A stretch of DNA of 30,601 bases from a virus. Every line of letters begins with the position of its first letter. Within the stretch, counting starts at the first letter, position 1. A program made the position numbers and the translations under genes. The notes beneath the pieces are model-generated. The model did no database searches. It was not told where the DNA came from and was given only the letters and a program-made list of their open reading frames with translations. Below, piece after piece: positions 17,166 to 26,461 of this stretch. The stretch is taken from positions 1 through 30,601 of IMG/VR virus record IMGVR_UViG_3300042484_003364; one strand, 5' to 3'.

Positions 17166-20100
17166 TTAGCGCTTAATGAGGGTGACGTACAGGTCAGGCG
17201 CTTTGTGGATCACCGGCTCGTAGAAGATGCCGACGCCAGGCTCGTCACCTTTCCAATAACAGCCAATGCGGTACGTAGTGCCAGCCAAGACGCTGAAGCG
17301 CGCCGCCAGCGTGTACGCAGCCCGCGTCCGGTTCATTGACGAGGTGGCCTGCACCTTGTTTGGGTTTGTCAGGTCGCCCACGTCGAAGAGGTATTCGCCG
17401 TCACCCAGGCTTGTCAGTGCAGATGGCGGCTGGCAGGCGATGCCAATGGTGCCGATGCCCCAGTCGCCAGTGCTCGTGCTGGTGAGCGATGCGTCCACCT
17501 TCATGGTCACCTCAGCCACTGAGTCGACAGACGGCGTGAACTCGACGCCATCCACCAGCACTGGCCCGCCGCGGTCACCTTTGGGGTAAGTGCTCGTGCT
17601 GGTCGGGATGGTCAGGATCTGGGTCGCGGCGCCGCTGGCGATCTGTCCCGTGTCGACACTGTTCAAGGTCGCCAGCGCACCCAGCCGCGCCTTGGCGTTG
17701 GCGTTGATCTTGTCGAGCACGGCCTGGCGCGTGGTGTAGACGTCTGCGAACTTGCCCCGGAAGGTGGCGCCGACGATGGTGGTGTTGCCGGCTAGGTTGT
17801 CCCAGGCCACGGGCGTGGTGAGCGTGGCCAGGTAGGCCACAAGAGCGGTGACCGCCGCCTCGTATGCGGTCTTCTCGGTGGTGACCGCGTAATTCAGCGC
17901 CTGCGCGCTGATGCCCGGCTGCTCGGCCACGATGACGTCGCGGTCCAGGATGACGCGCGGCTTTTCGTCGGGCGTGAGCAGGCTGTCGCTGGCAATGCTG
18001 GCCAGCGTGGCGTTGGCCGTGTCGGCGCCGCCTTGCGCGGCGGCCGCGGCGGCCGCCGCAGCGCTGGCCGCCGCCTGGGCGGTAGCGATGCCCGCATCGC
18101 GCGCGTCTACCCACACGCCCGCCAGACGCACATAACGGCGCTCGCCGTTGTCCGAATCCAGCCATTCGTCGTTGTCTTGCGACACGCCCGCACCGGGCGG
18201 GTCAGCCTGGCGCCAGATGATCGGCGCCCGCCGCCCGCTCACCAGGTGCGTGATCTGCCGCCACGGGCTGCGCATGCCCAACGTGTTGACGGCGCGCGCG
18301 CGGATGGCGACCAGGCGGCCGATGCGCTGGCCGAAGACATCCGCCGCCACCGCCCGGCCGGCCAGCGGGGCGATGGTGGGCCAGTCGCCGGTGGGCAGGC
18401 CGCCGTACACCTCGGCCACCTGCACCTCGATGCTGCCGCTCTGGCGCACGGCCTCGCTGGCGACGGCGTCCCAGGTGACGCGGATGCGCGCCATGCTGGA
18501 GCCGTCGACCTGCGCCACGCCGCCGCTGGTGGCGGCCAGGCCGGCGATGGCCGGCGGCGCCGCGGGCCGCGGCAGGCCGGTGTTGGGGCTGGTGTTGAGC
18601 AGGTCGAAGACGGCGTCGGGCGTGTAGATGGCCGCGGCGGTTTCGCGCAGGGTGAGCAGCACGCCGCCGGTGAGGCTGAAGCGCCAGCCCATCACCTCGA
18701 AGAGCTTCCCGGCCCAGCCGAAGCGCGGCAGGGTGACGCTGACCACGTCGAAGAGCTCGAGGCTGTACGCCCGCAGGTTGCACGGCAGCGTCAGCGTGAG
18801 GCCCTCGCGCGCCTCGCGCAGCAGCACGCCGCACACGTGCTGGGCATGCACCGCGCGGGTGACGCCGCCCAGCTGCAGCTCGGTGGGCAGATCGCGGCCG
18901 TCGGCGGCCACGTAGCTGTCGGCGCGCACCTCGGGGCCCGGGGTCTGCACCCAGCCCTGGGCCGCGTCGGCGTAGGTGGGGCGCATGATGTTGACAGCGT
19001 CGGCCGTGGTGGCGCCCGGCGTCACCTGGATGGCCTCGGCGCTGGTGACCCAGTCTTCGGTGATGCTGGCCACCGGCGCGCGGTACGCACCCGCCCGCAC
19101 GCTGAGCCGGCCGCCGGCCCAGCCCCACTGTCCGGCCATGGCCTCGCAGATTTCGCTGAGCGCCTCGTCGGGGTTGCTGTCGAGCGGGATCACGATGCCG
19201 CACTGGTACAGCGGCAGCACCACCGGGCCGCCGCTGGGCAGCGCAAAGGTGGTGGACACGTCGCACGCATTCGCCGCGGCCGCAAAGGCGGGCTCGTTGA
19301 GCTCGGCCGTGACGCAGCCGCCGCCGTAGGCGTAGAGGGCCCAGTCGCGGGCGATCAGCGCGGGGTTCTCCGTCCAGGCGGTGGTGCTGGTGCGCGGGTC
19401 GAACACGCGCGCGCCGCGCATGACGGCGCTGATGCTGGGCACGCCACCCGGGAAGGCATCTTGATCGAACTGCAGGGTTACCAGCAGGCAGGCGATGCCC
19501 TCGAAGCGGTCAGACGTCTGCACGGCCGAGCCCACCAGGGGCTGCAGGTCGGGGTACAGGTTTTGGCCCGGCGCGCCGGTGTAGGCGCGCACGCGGGCCT
19601 TGCTGCTGGTCGTCTCCAGCTGGAACTGCACGCGCCAGTCGCCGTCGATCGGCGCGCCGCTCACGCTGAAGGTGGTGCCGGTCAGCGAGCCGGCCAGGGT
19701 GATGTCGGTGGCCGAGTCGCTGCCTGGGTTGGTGGTGAACACCGCCACCGGCGTAGTGCCCGCCACCGGCACGCCGGGCAGCACCACGCTGCCCGAGCCG
19801 CTCGACACCGGCATGGTGACGGTGAGCGATTCGCGCGTGGTGAGCGAGTACGGGGCGCTGGTGACGTTGCCCGCGAGGTCGAGCGTGACGGGCTTGTCGT
19901 CGAACCAGATTTCCTCGATGGCGTCGACCTGGTGCCCGGCCAGTGCGATGACGAGCGTGTAGAACTCGCTGTTGGCGCCGTGGGTCTGCTTGAAGAGCAC
20001 GCCGTCGACGTTGCGCACGCGGCCATAGACGCGGCTGCGCGCGGCCTGGGCGGTGGCGGTCATCACCAGGCGGTCGGACACGCTGGCGTTGAAGGCATCG

Positions 20101-20258
20101 CGCGCGGCGCGCTGCTGCTTGCGGCGCTGGTGGTTGCCATAGCCGATGCTGGCCACCGCAAACGCCGTGTAGGTGAGCGTGGTGATCTGCGCCGCCGTCA
20201 GCACGCTGGTGGCCGTCAGCGTGTTGGTGGCGATCCAGGCTGCTACGGTTTCAGGCAC
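17166..20258 (-). CDS. Tail tip / host-specificity protein (gpJ-like)
   Basis: About 1030 residues from GTG 20258, which overlaps the NlpC/P60-like gene. The N-terminal part (SVSDRLVMTATAQAARSRVY, HGANSEFYTLVIALAGHQVD, IEEIWFDDKPVTLD) matches the start of tail tip proteins of the lambda gpJ type. The central region builds the tail hub. Then come a fibronectin-like part (IRVTWDAVASEAVRQSGSIE), an Ala-rich coiled coil (AQAAASAAAAAAAAAQGG), a helical TTEKTAYEAAVTALVAYL block and a C-terminal beta domain (about 900-1030), the likely receptor-binding end. A longer frame upstream only re-reads the preceding gene. It sits at the tail end and decides host range. Confidence 0.85.
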   Translation of the reverse strand: MPETVAAWIATNTLTATSVLTAAQITTLTYTAFAVASIGYGNHQRRKQQRAARDAFNASVSDRLVMTATAQAARSRVYGRVRNVDGVLFKQTHGANSEFYTLVIALAGHQVDAIEEIWFDDKPVTLDLAGNVTSAPYSLTTRESLTVTMPVSSGSGSVVLPGVPVAGTTPVAVFTTNPGSDSATDITLAGSLTGTTFSVSGAPIDGDWRVQFQLETTSSKARVRAYTGAPGQNLYPDLQPLVGSAVQTSDRFEGIACLLVTLQFDQDAFPGGVPSISAVMRGARVFDPRTSTTAWTENPALIARDWALYAYGGGCVTAELNEPAFAAAANACDVSTTFALPSGGPVVLPLYQCGIVIPLDSNPDEALSEICEAMAGQWGWAGGRLSVRAGAYRAPVASITEDWVTSAEAIQVTPGATTADAVNIMRPTYADAAQGWVQTPGPEVRADSYVAADGRDLPTELQLGGVTRAVHAQHVCGVLLREAREGLTLTLPCNLRAYSLELFDVVSVTLPRFGWAGKLFEVMGWRFSLTGGVLLTLRETAAAIYTPDAVFDLLNTSPNTGLPRPAAPPAIAGLAATSGGVAQVDGSSMARIRVTWDAVASEAVRQSGSIEVQVAEVYGGLPTGDWPTIAPLAGRAVAADVFGQRIGRLVAIRARAVNTLGMRSPWRQITHLVSGRRAPIIWRQADPPGAGVSQDNDEWLDSDNGERRYVRLAGVWVDARDAGIATAQAAASAAAAAAAAAQGGADTANATLASIASDSLLTPDEKPRVILDRDVIVAEQPGISAQALNYAVTTEKTAYEAAVTALVAYLATLTTPVAWDNLAGNTTIVGATFRGKFADVYTTRQAVLDKINANAKARLGALATLNSVDTGQIASGAATQILTIPTSTSTYPKGDRGGPVLVDGVEFTPSVDSVAEVTMKVDASLTSTSTGDWGIGTIGIACQPPSALTSLGDGEYLFDVGDLTNPNKVQATSSMNRTRAAYTLAARFSVLAGTTYRIGCYWKGDEPGVGIFYEPVIHKAPDLYVTLIKR

Positions 20259-20703
20259 TGGGCATCTCCATCGGCTGCGCCGTGCAGCGCCAGGCGCGCA
20301 CCACGGCATCGGCCGGCACGGCCACCACGCCCAGCGGCGCCGCCGCGTGCCAGGCGGCACCACCCCACACGGCCAGCGCGGGGCGCTCGGGGTCGTGCTG
20401 GCTCAAGCCCACGTCACCAGGCTGGGCCAGCGCCACGGGCACCACGCGGCCGGCGCGGCGGATGGCCACACCCGCCACGCCACCGAAGCGGGCCAGCACG
20501 CGCGTGGCCTCGGCGGCGGTGCTGTACGTGCCACGCAAGTCGGCGGCGGGGTCGTGGCCCGTCACGGCCAGCACGGCATCGGCGGCGAAGAGGCAGCAGT
20601 CGTGCACACCCCACTCGAAGGGCTGCGCCTCGCGCGCGGCGAACAGTGCCGCCAGCCGCTCGGGCCAGTCGCGCAGGCGCTGGGTGGGCAGGTGCGGGCT
20701 CAT
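20251..20703 (-). CDS. Tail assembly protein with NlpC/P60-like fold (gpK-like)
   Basis: A 150-residue protein with EWGVHDCCLFAADAVLAVTG, in which Cys36 (or Cys37) after His35 is in the position of the NlpC/P60 cysteine of DUF6950-type tail proteins. The later DVGLSQHDPERPALAVWGG holds a candidate catalytic His. Such proteins sit between the distal tail protein and the tip gene and may cleave peptidoglycan during DNA entry. It overlaps both neighbours (ATGA, and 8 bp with the tip gene). Confidence 0.75.
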   Translation of the reverse strand: MSPHLPTQRLRDWPERLAALFAAREAQPFEWGVHDCCLFAADAVLAVTGHDPAADLRGTYSTAAEATRVLARFGGVAGVAIRRAGRVVPVALAQPGDVGLSQHDPERPALAVWGGAAWHAAAPLGVVAVPADAVVRAWRCTAQPMEMPSA

Positions 20704-21266
20704 TGGCGGAAGTAGGCCGCGGCGGGCCAGCGGTCTTGCACCTGCGCCTGGCTGAGCACGTAGCGCAGGCTGGTGTCGCCGGGGTGCAGGCGCTGCTGGT
20801 CGCCGTCGGTGTAGCGCAGCGGCTTGGGGCGGCGGAAGGTGTCGCCGCGGTGCACGGCCACCACGCCAATGGTGCAGTCTTCAGCGCCGTGGCTGATGGG
20901 CATGCTGTCGAGCGTGCCGGTGAAGATGGTCGGCGCGTCGAGCACGGCGTGGGTGGCGGGGTCGAGCACCACCATGCGCAGCACGCAGCCGGTGCCGCGC
21001 ACCTGCTCGCTCAGCGCCAGGGCGATGCTGTCCAAGGGCACGCCGCTGAGGGTGAAGCGCAGGCCCTGGGTGCTCTGCACTTCGTCGGTGACGGCCTCCA
21101 CCGCGCCCAGCGTGCCGGTGCCCCAGTACAGATTGCCCGCCCACGAGATGGCCACGCTGCCGGTGCACAGGCGCACGGGCGGGTCGAAGGCCAGATCGAG
21201 CAGCAGCGCCATGGGCACCACGGGCCCGGCCAGCACAGCCTGCGCGGGTGCGGTAACGCTGCGCAC
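20700..21266 (-). CDS. Minor tail protein (gpL-like / DUF2163-type)
   Basis: A 188-residue protein from GTG 21266, with GGAGGT 6 bases upstream. Its sequence (LDLAFDPPVRLCTGSVAISW, NLYWGTGTLGAVEAVTDE, TLSGVPLDSIALAL) has the pattern of distal tail proteins of the DUF2163/gpL group that connect tube and tip. The start overlaps the preceding stop in TAGTG. A much longer frame through the preceding gene is a shadow. Confidence 0.7.
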   Translation of the reverse strand: MRSVTAPAQAVLAGPVVPMALLLDLAFDPPVRLCTGSVAISWAGNLYWGTGTLGAVEAVTDEVQSTQGLRFTLSGVPLDSIALALSEQVRGTGCVLRMVVLDPATHAVLDAPTIFTGTLDSMPISHGAEDCTIGVVAVHRGDTFRRPKPLRYTDGDQQRLHPGDTSLRYVLSQAQVQDRWPAAAYFRQ

Positions 21267-22378
21267 TACCAGACCTCCACGAGGTCGAGCGCGGTGCTCT
21301 CGATGACGCCGGGGCGGCGCACCGGGCCGGCCTGCATGGCGGGCAGCACCATCTCGACGGTGGGGCGCAGCCACGTCACTGCGCTGGCCGATGCGATGAC
21401 ACCCCGCGCGCGGTTGATGACCGGCACCACCAGCGCGCCCGCATCGTTGGCGGTGCAGTTGGCGGCCACCATGAACAGCTGGCCGCCGGCGCCGATGAAG
21501 TCGCCGGCCAGCAGGGTGGCAGCGCCGGGCCATGTCAGATCGACGGCGCCGGGCTTGATGGCGCACACGTCCCAACGCACGGCGCGCGTGCCGGTGGCGC
21601 CCGTGGCGCTGGTGAGCAGCCGCACGGTGCACTGCGTGGTGCCTGCCGGCGCGGTGGACGTGGCGCCGAAGCGCGTAGGCGTGCCGGTGACGGCGATGGT
21701 GGCCACTGTGCCCCCGCCGATGATGCTGCCGCCGCTGTTGCGCCACTCCACCGCGATGCGGGCGCTCTGGTTGGGATCGCCCCGCACGTTGGCCAGAAAG
21801 GTGTAAGGCCCCGGCGCCAAGCCTTGCACGCCGCGCTCGACGCCGGCCTCGTGGCTGGTACCGAGCGCGCCATAGTTGGCCGACATGCCCTGCTCGAAGG
21901 CACCATCGTCCTGGCCGCCGCTCTCCATGGTGTAGACGACGCTGGTGACGCTGCCGATGGTGACGGCAGCCCATCCATCGGCGCGCCCGTCGGCGTTGGT
22001 GTCGAACTCGAAGCTGCCGCCCAACATGACGCTGCCGCCAGTGGCGTTGGCCAGCGTCAGCGACGTGGCGCCGCGGGTGGTGGCCAGGCCCAGCGTGGGC
22101 GCGCCGCGCAGGCTGCCGCGCGGGGCGCCGCCGGTGTGGAAGGGCCACACGCGCACGCGCTCCACGCCGCCGGCCAGCAGGTTGGCAAAGACGCCCACCC
22201 CGCGCGGGTCGTGCTGGAACTGCGGCGCCAGGCTGCAGCTGAGCACCCAGCGCTCGGCGATGAAGTCCACAGCCTGCAGCGTGCCGTTGAACGGGCTGGC
22301 GAACTGCGCGCCGGCCTTGCGCAGCGAGAGCTCGGCCACCTGGGGGATGAGGCCTGCCGGCCAGTCGATGGTGGCCAT
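21266..22378 (-). CDS. Distal tail / minor tail protein with an inserted beta domain
   Basis: A 370-residue protein. Residues 1-105 (MATIDWPAGLIPQVAELSLR, FIAERWVLSCSLAPQF) and the last about 100 (LLAGDFIGAGGQLFMVAANC, GVIASASAVTWLRPTVEMVL) read as one distal tail fold. Between them (about 105-265) lies a separate beta-rich insertion with FEFDTNADGRADGWAAV and PGPYTFLANVRGDPNQSARI, the style of carbohydrate-binding modules. It may let the tail recognise surface sugars. It lies between tape measure and gpL-like genes. Confidence 0.7.
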   Translation of the reverse strand: MATIDWPAGLIPQVAELSLRKAGAQFASPFNGTLQAVDFIAERWVLSCSLAPQFQHDPRGVGVFANLLAGGVERVRVWPFHTGGAPRGSLRGAPTLGLATTRGATSLTLANATGGSVMLGGSFEFDTNADGRADGWAAVTIGSVTSVVYTMESGGQDDGAFEQGMSANYGALGTSHEAGVERGVQGLAPGPYTFLANVRGDPNQSARIAVEWRNSGGSIIGGGTVATIAVTGTPTRFGATSTAPAGTTQCTVRLLTSATGATGTRAVRWDVCAIKPGAVDLTWPGAATLLAGDFIGAGGQLFMVAANCTANDAGALVVPVINRARGVIASASAVTWLRPTVEMVLPAMQAGPVRRPGVIESTALDLVEVW

Positions 22379-22380
22379 GG

Positions 22381-24357
22381 CTACAGCACCCGGGCGGCGC
22401 GCAGCCGCTGCATGATGGTGGATTCGACGTGCTGCATGCCCAGCTGCACGGCGTTGGTGACTTCGCCGCGGGTGACGCTGGCCGCCACGTTGACGGTGAC
22501 GGCCATGCCGCCCAGCGCGTGGTTGGGCACCACGGTGCCGGCCGAGGCCGGCATCACGATCTCGGGGCCGCGCTCGCCCACCAGGTAGGCGCGGCCGGCC
22601 GACACCGGGCCCCCGTTCGCCCGGGCGCCGCCGAACACGCTGGAGCCCAGAAAGCCCAGCAGGCCGCCGAACTCGCCGGTTTTGCCGTAGTTGCCGAAGA
22701 GCGCCTCGCCCAGCTTGGCGGCCAGCGCCTGGGCCACCATGCGCTGCAGTAGGTCTTGCCAGATCTGGCCGATGTCGTCAGCGTTGCCCTTGATGACCTG
22801 CAGCACGCTGTCGCCCAGGGCGTCTTGAATGTTGCGGGCGGCTTGGCTGGCGAACTCGCTCACCTGGCGCAGCGGCTCGGCCAGCTTTGCGAATTCTGGA
22901 AACTTGAAGTCACGCAGGCTTGTGGAGATTTCGTCGACGCCCTTGCCGTACGTGCGCAGCCAGGTGTTCAAGCTGATGAACTCCTGGGAAAACAAGACGT
23001 CGGCCCGCGCCCGCTGCTTTGCCAGTCGTTCTTGTTCGGTGCTGAGGCTTTCGGTCAGACGCAGCCCCTCGGCCCGCAGGGCGTTGAGCTCTTCTTCGAT
23101 CTTGGCCTCGCTGCGCCGCACATCGAGGCCGCGCGCCAGCGCCAAGGCCTGCGCGGCGACACCCTTCTCGATCACGCCGTAGAGCCCGCGATTGATGGCA
23201 ATGCGCAGCTTTTCTTCTTCGCCCACCTGCCGCGTGGCCAGCAGCTGGTCGCGCAGCTGGTCGACGTAACGATCGAGCGCGATGGCCTGCTGGCGTTGCC
23301 GTTCTCCCGCCTTCTCATCGATGAAACCCAGGCTCTCTGTCTGGCGCAGGCGCCCGCCCCCCTCGTTGGCCGGCCGGCCTTTCTTGTCGGCCAGCGTGAT
23401 CTTCTCGAGCTGCGCCAGGTAGTCGGCGGCGGCCGACTGCAGGCGCTCGTAGTTGCGGATGGTCTGGCGCGCAGAGTCCTCGGCCAGGAAGCTGCCCTGC
23501 CCGCCGGCCAAGGTAGCCCGGGCGCGCGCCACGGCAGGCTCCATGCGCTCGGCGGCCGTCCTGAGCCCGTCGATCTGCCCGCGCAGCGCGCCCAGGTCGG
23601 CCTGCTTGGCAAGGCCGGCAAAGAAGCCGCCCGGGTTGCGGGCCGCCTGGTTCAGCACCTCCAGCAGGCTGTTCATCGACGGCAGCAGCGCGCCCGCCAC
23701 CGCACGGCCCGCGTCGGTGGCGTTTTTGGCGAACTGCGCCAGCTTGATGTTGAAGGCCTCGGCCTCGGCGGCTTGCTTTTCGGTGACGGTGGCGTTGAGC
23801 TCGCCGCTCCTGGCCAGGTCGGCCAACAGCGGCGCCACCTGGCCGAGGCTGCGCCCGAACAGCTCCATGCTGGCCCGGGCCTTGTTGCCGTCGTCCGGGA
23901 AGCGAGCCAGCGCCACGGCCGTCTGGCGCAGCGCCTCGGCCGGGTCTTGGTCTCGCAGATCCGCGAGGCTCAAGCCCAGGCGGCGGAACACCTCGGCCGC
24001 GGCGCTGCCAGGCTTGGCGCCGGCCAGCGCCTGGTTGAACTTGACCAGCGCCGCCTGCACCGTCTCGAAGCTCGTGCCCGTGCGGGCCGCCACGTCCTCG
24101 AGCGCGCTGAGGTTGCCGATGCTGGCACCGGTGGCGTCCTTCAGGTCGTTGAGCCGGTCGATGCCGTCGACCACCTGCTTGAAGTAGGCCGTGAGCGACA
24201 CCCCGCCCAGCACAGCCGCCAAGCCGCTGGCGACCGCTGAGAAGCTGCCGGTGAGGGCCTGCGCCTGGCCGCTGAGCTGCTGCAGCCGGCCGCGAACGGC
24301 CTGGAACGCGCCAGCGGTCTCGTCGGTGGCGCCGATGGCAATGCGTGCGCGGGTCAT
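22381..24357 (-). CDS. Tail tape measure protein
   Basis: A 658-residue protein starting MTRARIAIGATDETAGAFQA. It is long, mostly helical and Ala/Gln/Arg-rich with coiled coils, and has a hydrophobic stretch AVASGLAAVLGGVSLTAYF near residue 50. The C-terminal GGARANGGPVSAGRAYLVGE and GPEIVMPASAGTVVPN is the conserved end of lambda-like tape measures. Its length sets tail length; 658 residues suggests a tail of about 100 nm by the usual ratio. It overlaps the chaperone gene end by ATGA. Confidence 0.9.
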   Translation of the reverse strand: MTRARIAIGATDETAGAFQAVRGRLQQLSGQAQALTGSFSAVASGLAAVLGGVSLTAYFKQVVDGIDRLNDLKDATGASIGNLSALEDVAARTGTSFETVQAALVKFNQALAGAKPGSAAAEVFRRLGLSLADLRDQDPAEALRQTAVALARFPDDGNKARASMELFGRSLGQVAPLLADLARSGELNATVTEKQAAEAEAFNIKLAQFAKNATDAGRAVAGALLPSMNSLLEVLNQAARNPGGFFAGLAKQADLGALRGQIDGLRTAAERMEPAVARARATLAGGQGSFLAEDSARQTIRNYERLQSAAADYLAQLEKITLADKKGRPANEGGGRLRQTESLGFIDEKAGERQRQQAIALDRYVDQLRDQLLATRQVGEEEKLRIAINRGLYGVIEKGVAAQALALARGLDVRRSEAKIEEELNALRAEGLRLTESLSTEQERLAKQRARADVLFSQEFISLNTWLRTYGKGVDEISTSLRDFKFPEFAKLAEPLRQVSEFASQAARNIQDALGDSVLQVIKGNADDIGQIWQDLLQRMVAQALAAKLGEALFGNYGKTGEFGGLLGFLGSSVFGGARANGGPVSAGRAYLVGERGPEIVMPASAGTVVPNHALGGMAVTVNVAASVTRGEVTNAVQLGMQHVESTIMQRLRAARVL

Positions 24358-25045
24358 GCCTCAGGCCCTCCCGGCAGCAGCGCCATGAAGTCGTCCACCG
24401 AATGGATGCCGGGGTCGGCAGGCGCGTCGTCCCAGGGGTCGAGCGGCATAAAGTCGCGCGGCGCCCAGGTGCGCGCATCGCGCCGGCGCAGCGCGCCGTT
24501 GGTGGCAGCGGCCAGCAGCTCGGCGTGGCGCAGGGCATCCCAGCGCGGACCGATGCGGTGCGCGTCGAGCCAGGCGTGCCACTCGTGGAATTCCTGCGCG
24601 CTGAGGTTGCGTTCGAGCCATGCGACGGTGCATCTGAGGTGACTGGCCAGCTCGTAGAGCGCGCGGCGCTGCGGGCTGGCCTTCAGCCGTTTTTTGGGGC
24701 ATCCAGGCCAGTGAGGCGCAGTGCACAGTCGGCCAGGCGCAGGCCGGCCTCTTGATGGCGCTGCACGAACGCTGCCCACTGCGCAGCGCTGTAGACCGGC
24801 TGCTCGTCAGCCGCCAGCACGCACAGGTGCAGCACCAGCGGCAGCACCTCGAGTGCGGCGCGCTGGGCTGCGTCTTCTTCAGCCTCGCCCGGCTGCGCCT
24901 CGCTGTAGCGCCGGCGCGTGGCGTCGAAGCGCGCGAGGCGCGGCATGTCCATGCCCCGCACCAGCACCGTGCCGCCGATCTCGGGCACGTCGACCTGCTC
25001 TTCGGGCAGCACCACCGGCGCGATGGCCTCGCGGCTGATCAGCAT
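24354..25045 (-). CDS. Tail assembly chaperone fusion made by -1 frameshift (gpGT-like)
   Basis: The upstream frame reaches AAAAAAC (24695-24689 on the minus strand), a classic X-XXY-YYZ slippery heptamer. It sits 3 codons before the gpG stop. A -1 slip joins 119 residues of gpG to 111 residues of the next frame (RLKASPQRRALYELASHLRC... DFMALLPGGPEA), giving a 230-residue fusion. The second frame has no own start with a ribosome site. In lambda this ratio of G to GT controls tail assembly. The stop overlaps the tape measure start. Confidence 0.8.
24683..25045 (-). CDS. Tail assembly chaperone (gpG-like)
   Basis: A 120-residue acidic protein starting MLISREAIAPVVLPEEQVDV, with helical ALEVLPLVLHLCVLAADEQP. 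Position before the tape measure and the slippery site near its end identify it as the short chaperone form. It should hold the tape measure during tail assembly and leave the finished tail. Confidence 0.8.
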   Translation of the reverse strand: MLISREAIAPVVLPEEQVDVPEIGGTVLVRGMDMPRLARFDATRRRYSEAQPGEAEEDAAQRAALEVLPLVLHLCVLAADEQPVYSAAQWAAFVQRHQEAGLRLADCALRLTGLDAPKNG

Positions 25046-25055
25046 GCCGGCCCCT

Positions 25056-25706
25056 TCAGGTGGCGTAGGTGGTCGGGTCGCTGAAGAAGCTGACGCTGAT
25101 CTCGCCGCGCAGCGTGCTGTCTTCCACCGTGGGCACCTGGCGCAGGCTCCAGTAGCCGTTGGCCACTAGGCGGCTGTTGTTGCTGAAGACCATGCGCAGA
25201 GCCACCGGCGTGGCGGCATCGCTGGCGGCCAGCACCGGCGCCCACCACGACAGCGCCGGGTCGTAGAACACGGGAAGCGTCACCTGCACCGGGGTGCGGG
25301 TGGTCGGGATCTGCTTCTGGATGGTGTCGGTGAGCGTGGTGATGTCGCTGAACTGCGGATCGCCACCGCTGACGCTGAGGCCGCTGGTGATCTGCGAGAT
25401 CGACGTCCATGCCGTGATGCGGCGGATCGAGCCCGTGCCCGTGCCGGCCGGGTAGAACGTGGTCGACACGGTGTTGACGCCCTCGAAGGTGACGTCGTTG
25501 GTGGAGACCACGGCAGCGCGCACGATGCGGCCGTTGAGGCGGTCCCAGCCGCTGGTGACTTCGAGGAAGTCGCCCACCACCACACCGTGGCCGCCGGCCA
25601 GCGTGGCCACGGCCTGGGTGGCGTTGGTGATGGCCGTCATGTTGGACACCGAGCCGTACGTCGACGCGATGGCCACCTGGGTGCCGGTTGAACGAGTGAT
25701 GGCCAT
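25056..25706 (-). CDS. Major tail tube protein
   Basis: A 216-residue, Thr/Ser-rich beta protein (MAITRSTGTQVAIASTYGSV...). GHGVVVGDFLEVTSGWDRLN, RRITAWTSISQITSGL and GYWSLRQVPTVEDSTLRGEI give the beta-sandwich pattern of phage tail tube proteins. Its place between tail terminator and chaperone genes agrees. A run of good codons and its position suggest high expression. Confidence 0.8.
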   Translation of the reverse strand: MAITRSTGTQVAIASTYGSVSNMTAITNATQAVATLAGGHGVVVGDFLEVTSGWDRLNGRIVRAAVVSTNDVTFEGVNTVSTTFYPAGTGTGSIRRITAWTSISQITSGLSVSGGDPQFSDITTLTDTIQKQIPTTRTPVQVTLPVFYDPALSWWAPVLAASDAATPVALRMVFSNNSRLVANGYWSLRQVPTVEDSTLRGEISVSFFSDPTTYAT

Positions 25707-25722
25707 GGTGTGGCGCTCCTTT

Positions 25723-26154
25723 TCAGCTCAAGATGACGCCCGGCGCAGCCGGGGCGACGAAGTAGGTGCACTGCAGCTGCAGCGTGATGCGGGCGTTGGC
25801 GGCCTCGCCGTCGCCCGTGGTCTCGCGGTTGATGCCGACGAGCTGCAGGCCGTGCGGCAGGGGCGGCGCGAAGAGCAGCGCCAGGCCAACCTCGGCCAGC
25901 GCGTGCATGGCGTCGTCGGCATCGGCCACGGCGCGCAGCGTGTACTGCACGTCGACGCCCAGCGTGTGCTGGTTGATGGCGTCACCGATGGTGGACTCCA
26001 GCACCTGCTCGTCGGCCGCGAACACGCGGGCGGCGGGCAGCTCGGCCTCATCCCAGGGCCAGGTGCGGCTGGTGCGCACGCCACCGGTGCCCAGCGCCTG
26101 CGGCGCCAGGCGCGCGGCCAGCGCGTCGACCACTTGAGCAGCTGCCAGCGCCAT
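25723..26154 (-). CDS. Tail terminator (gpU-like)
   Basis: A 143-residue protein starting MALAAAQVVDALAARLAPQA, with the helix-strand pattern of gpU-type minor tail proteins (WPWDEAELPAARVFAADEQV, HTLGVDVQYTLRAVADADDA, ARITLQLQCTYF). Tail terminators cap the tube and join it to the head. It lies between the head-tail joining gene and the tube gene, as U does relative to V. Confidence 0.75.
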   Translation of the reverse strand: MALAAAQVVDALAARLAPQALGTGGVRTSRTWPWDEAELPAARVFAADEQVLESTIGDAINQHTLGVDVQYTLRAVADADDAMHALAEVGLALLFAPPLPHGLQLVGINRETTGDGEAANARITLQLQCTYFVAPAAPGVILS

Positions 26155-26157
26155 GGC

Positions 26158-26433
26158 TCAGGCCCGGGCCAGCACCAGGCGCTGCAGAAGGCCGTCGGGC
26201 GGCTCTTTCAGCACCTGGCGCACGGTGTAGGTGTCGACGCCCGAGACCAGCAGCTGCTGGCCGGGGGACGGGCCCACCGCCTGGGTGGGCTCGAGCAGGA
26301 AGGACGGCTGCTGTGTGACCGAGCTGAGCTCGTCGACACTCTCCAGATCGAGAATGCCCCGCACCGCAACGCCCGCCAGCACCGCAGTGCTGGCGAATGC
26401 GTCGAAGTAGGCGCTGAGGTTCTCGCCCTGCAT
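26158..26433 (-). CDS. Head-tail joining protein (gpFII-like)
   Basis: A 91-residue protein starting MQGENLSAYFDAFASTAVLA, with GVAVRGILDLESVDELSSV and LLVSGVDTYTVRQVLKEPPD. It fits the FII head-tail attachment family in size and in the small beta-barrel pattern. The start at 26433 is chosen because residues further upstream are low-complexity. It directly precedes the tail terminator; a Z gene is missing between them and seems to lie at 189-779. Confidence 0.75.
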   Translation of the reverse strand: MQGENLSAYFDAFASTAVLAGVAVRGILDLESVDELSSVTQQPSFLLEPTQAVGPSPGQQLLVSGVDTYTVRQVLKEPPDGLLQRLVLARA

Positions 26434-26461
26434 GGCCGCTGCCTGCTGCGCCTGCTGCCGA

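Noticed and set aside
18033-21806. A 1257-codon plus-strand frame across the tail genes
   Set aside because: His/Arg/Ala-rich shadow of the minus-strand tail genes, with no ribosome site or domain.
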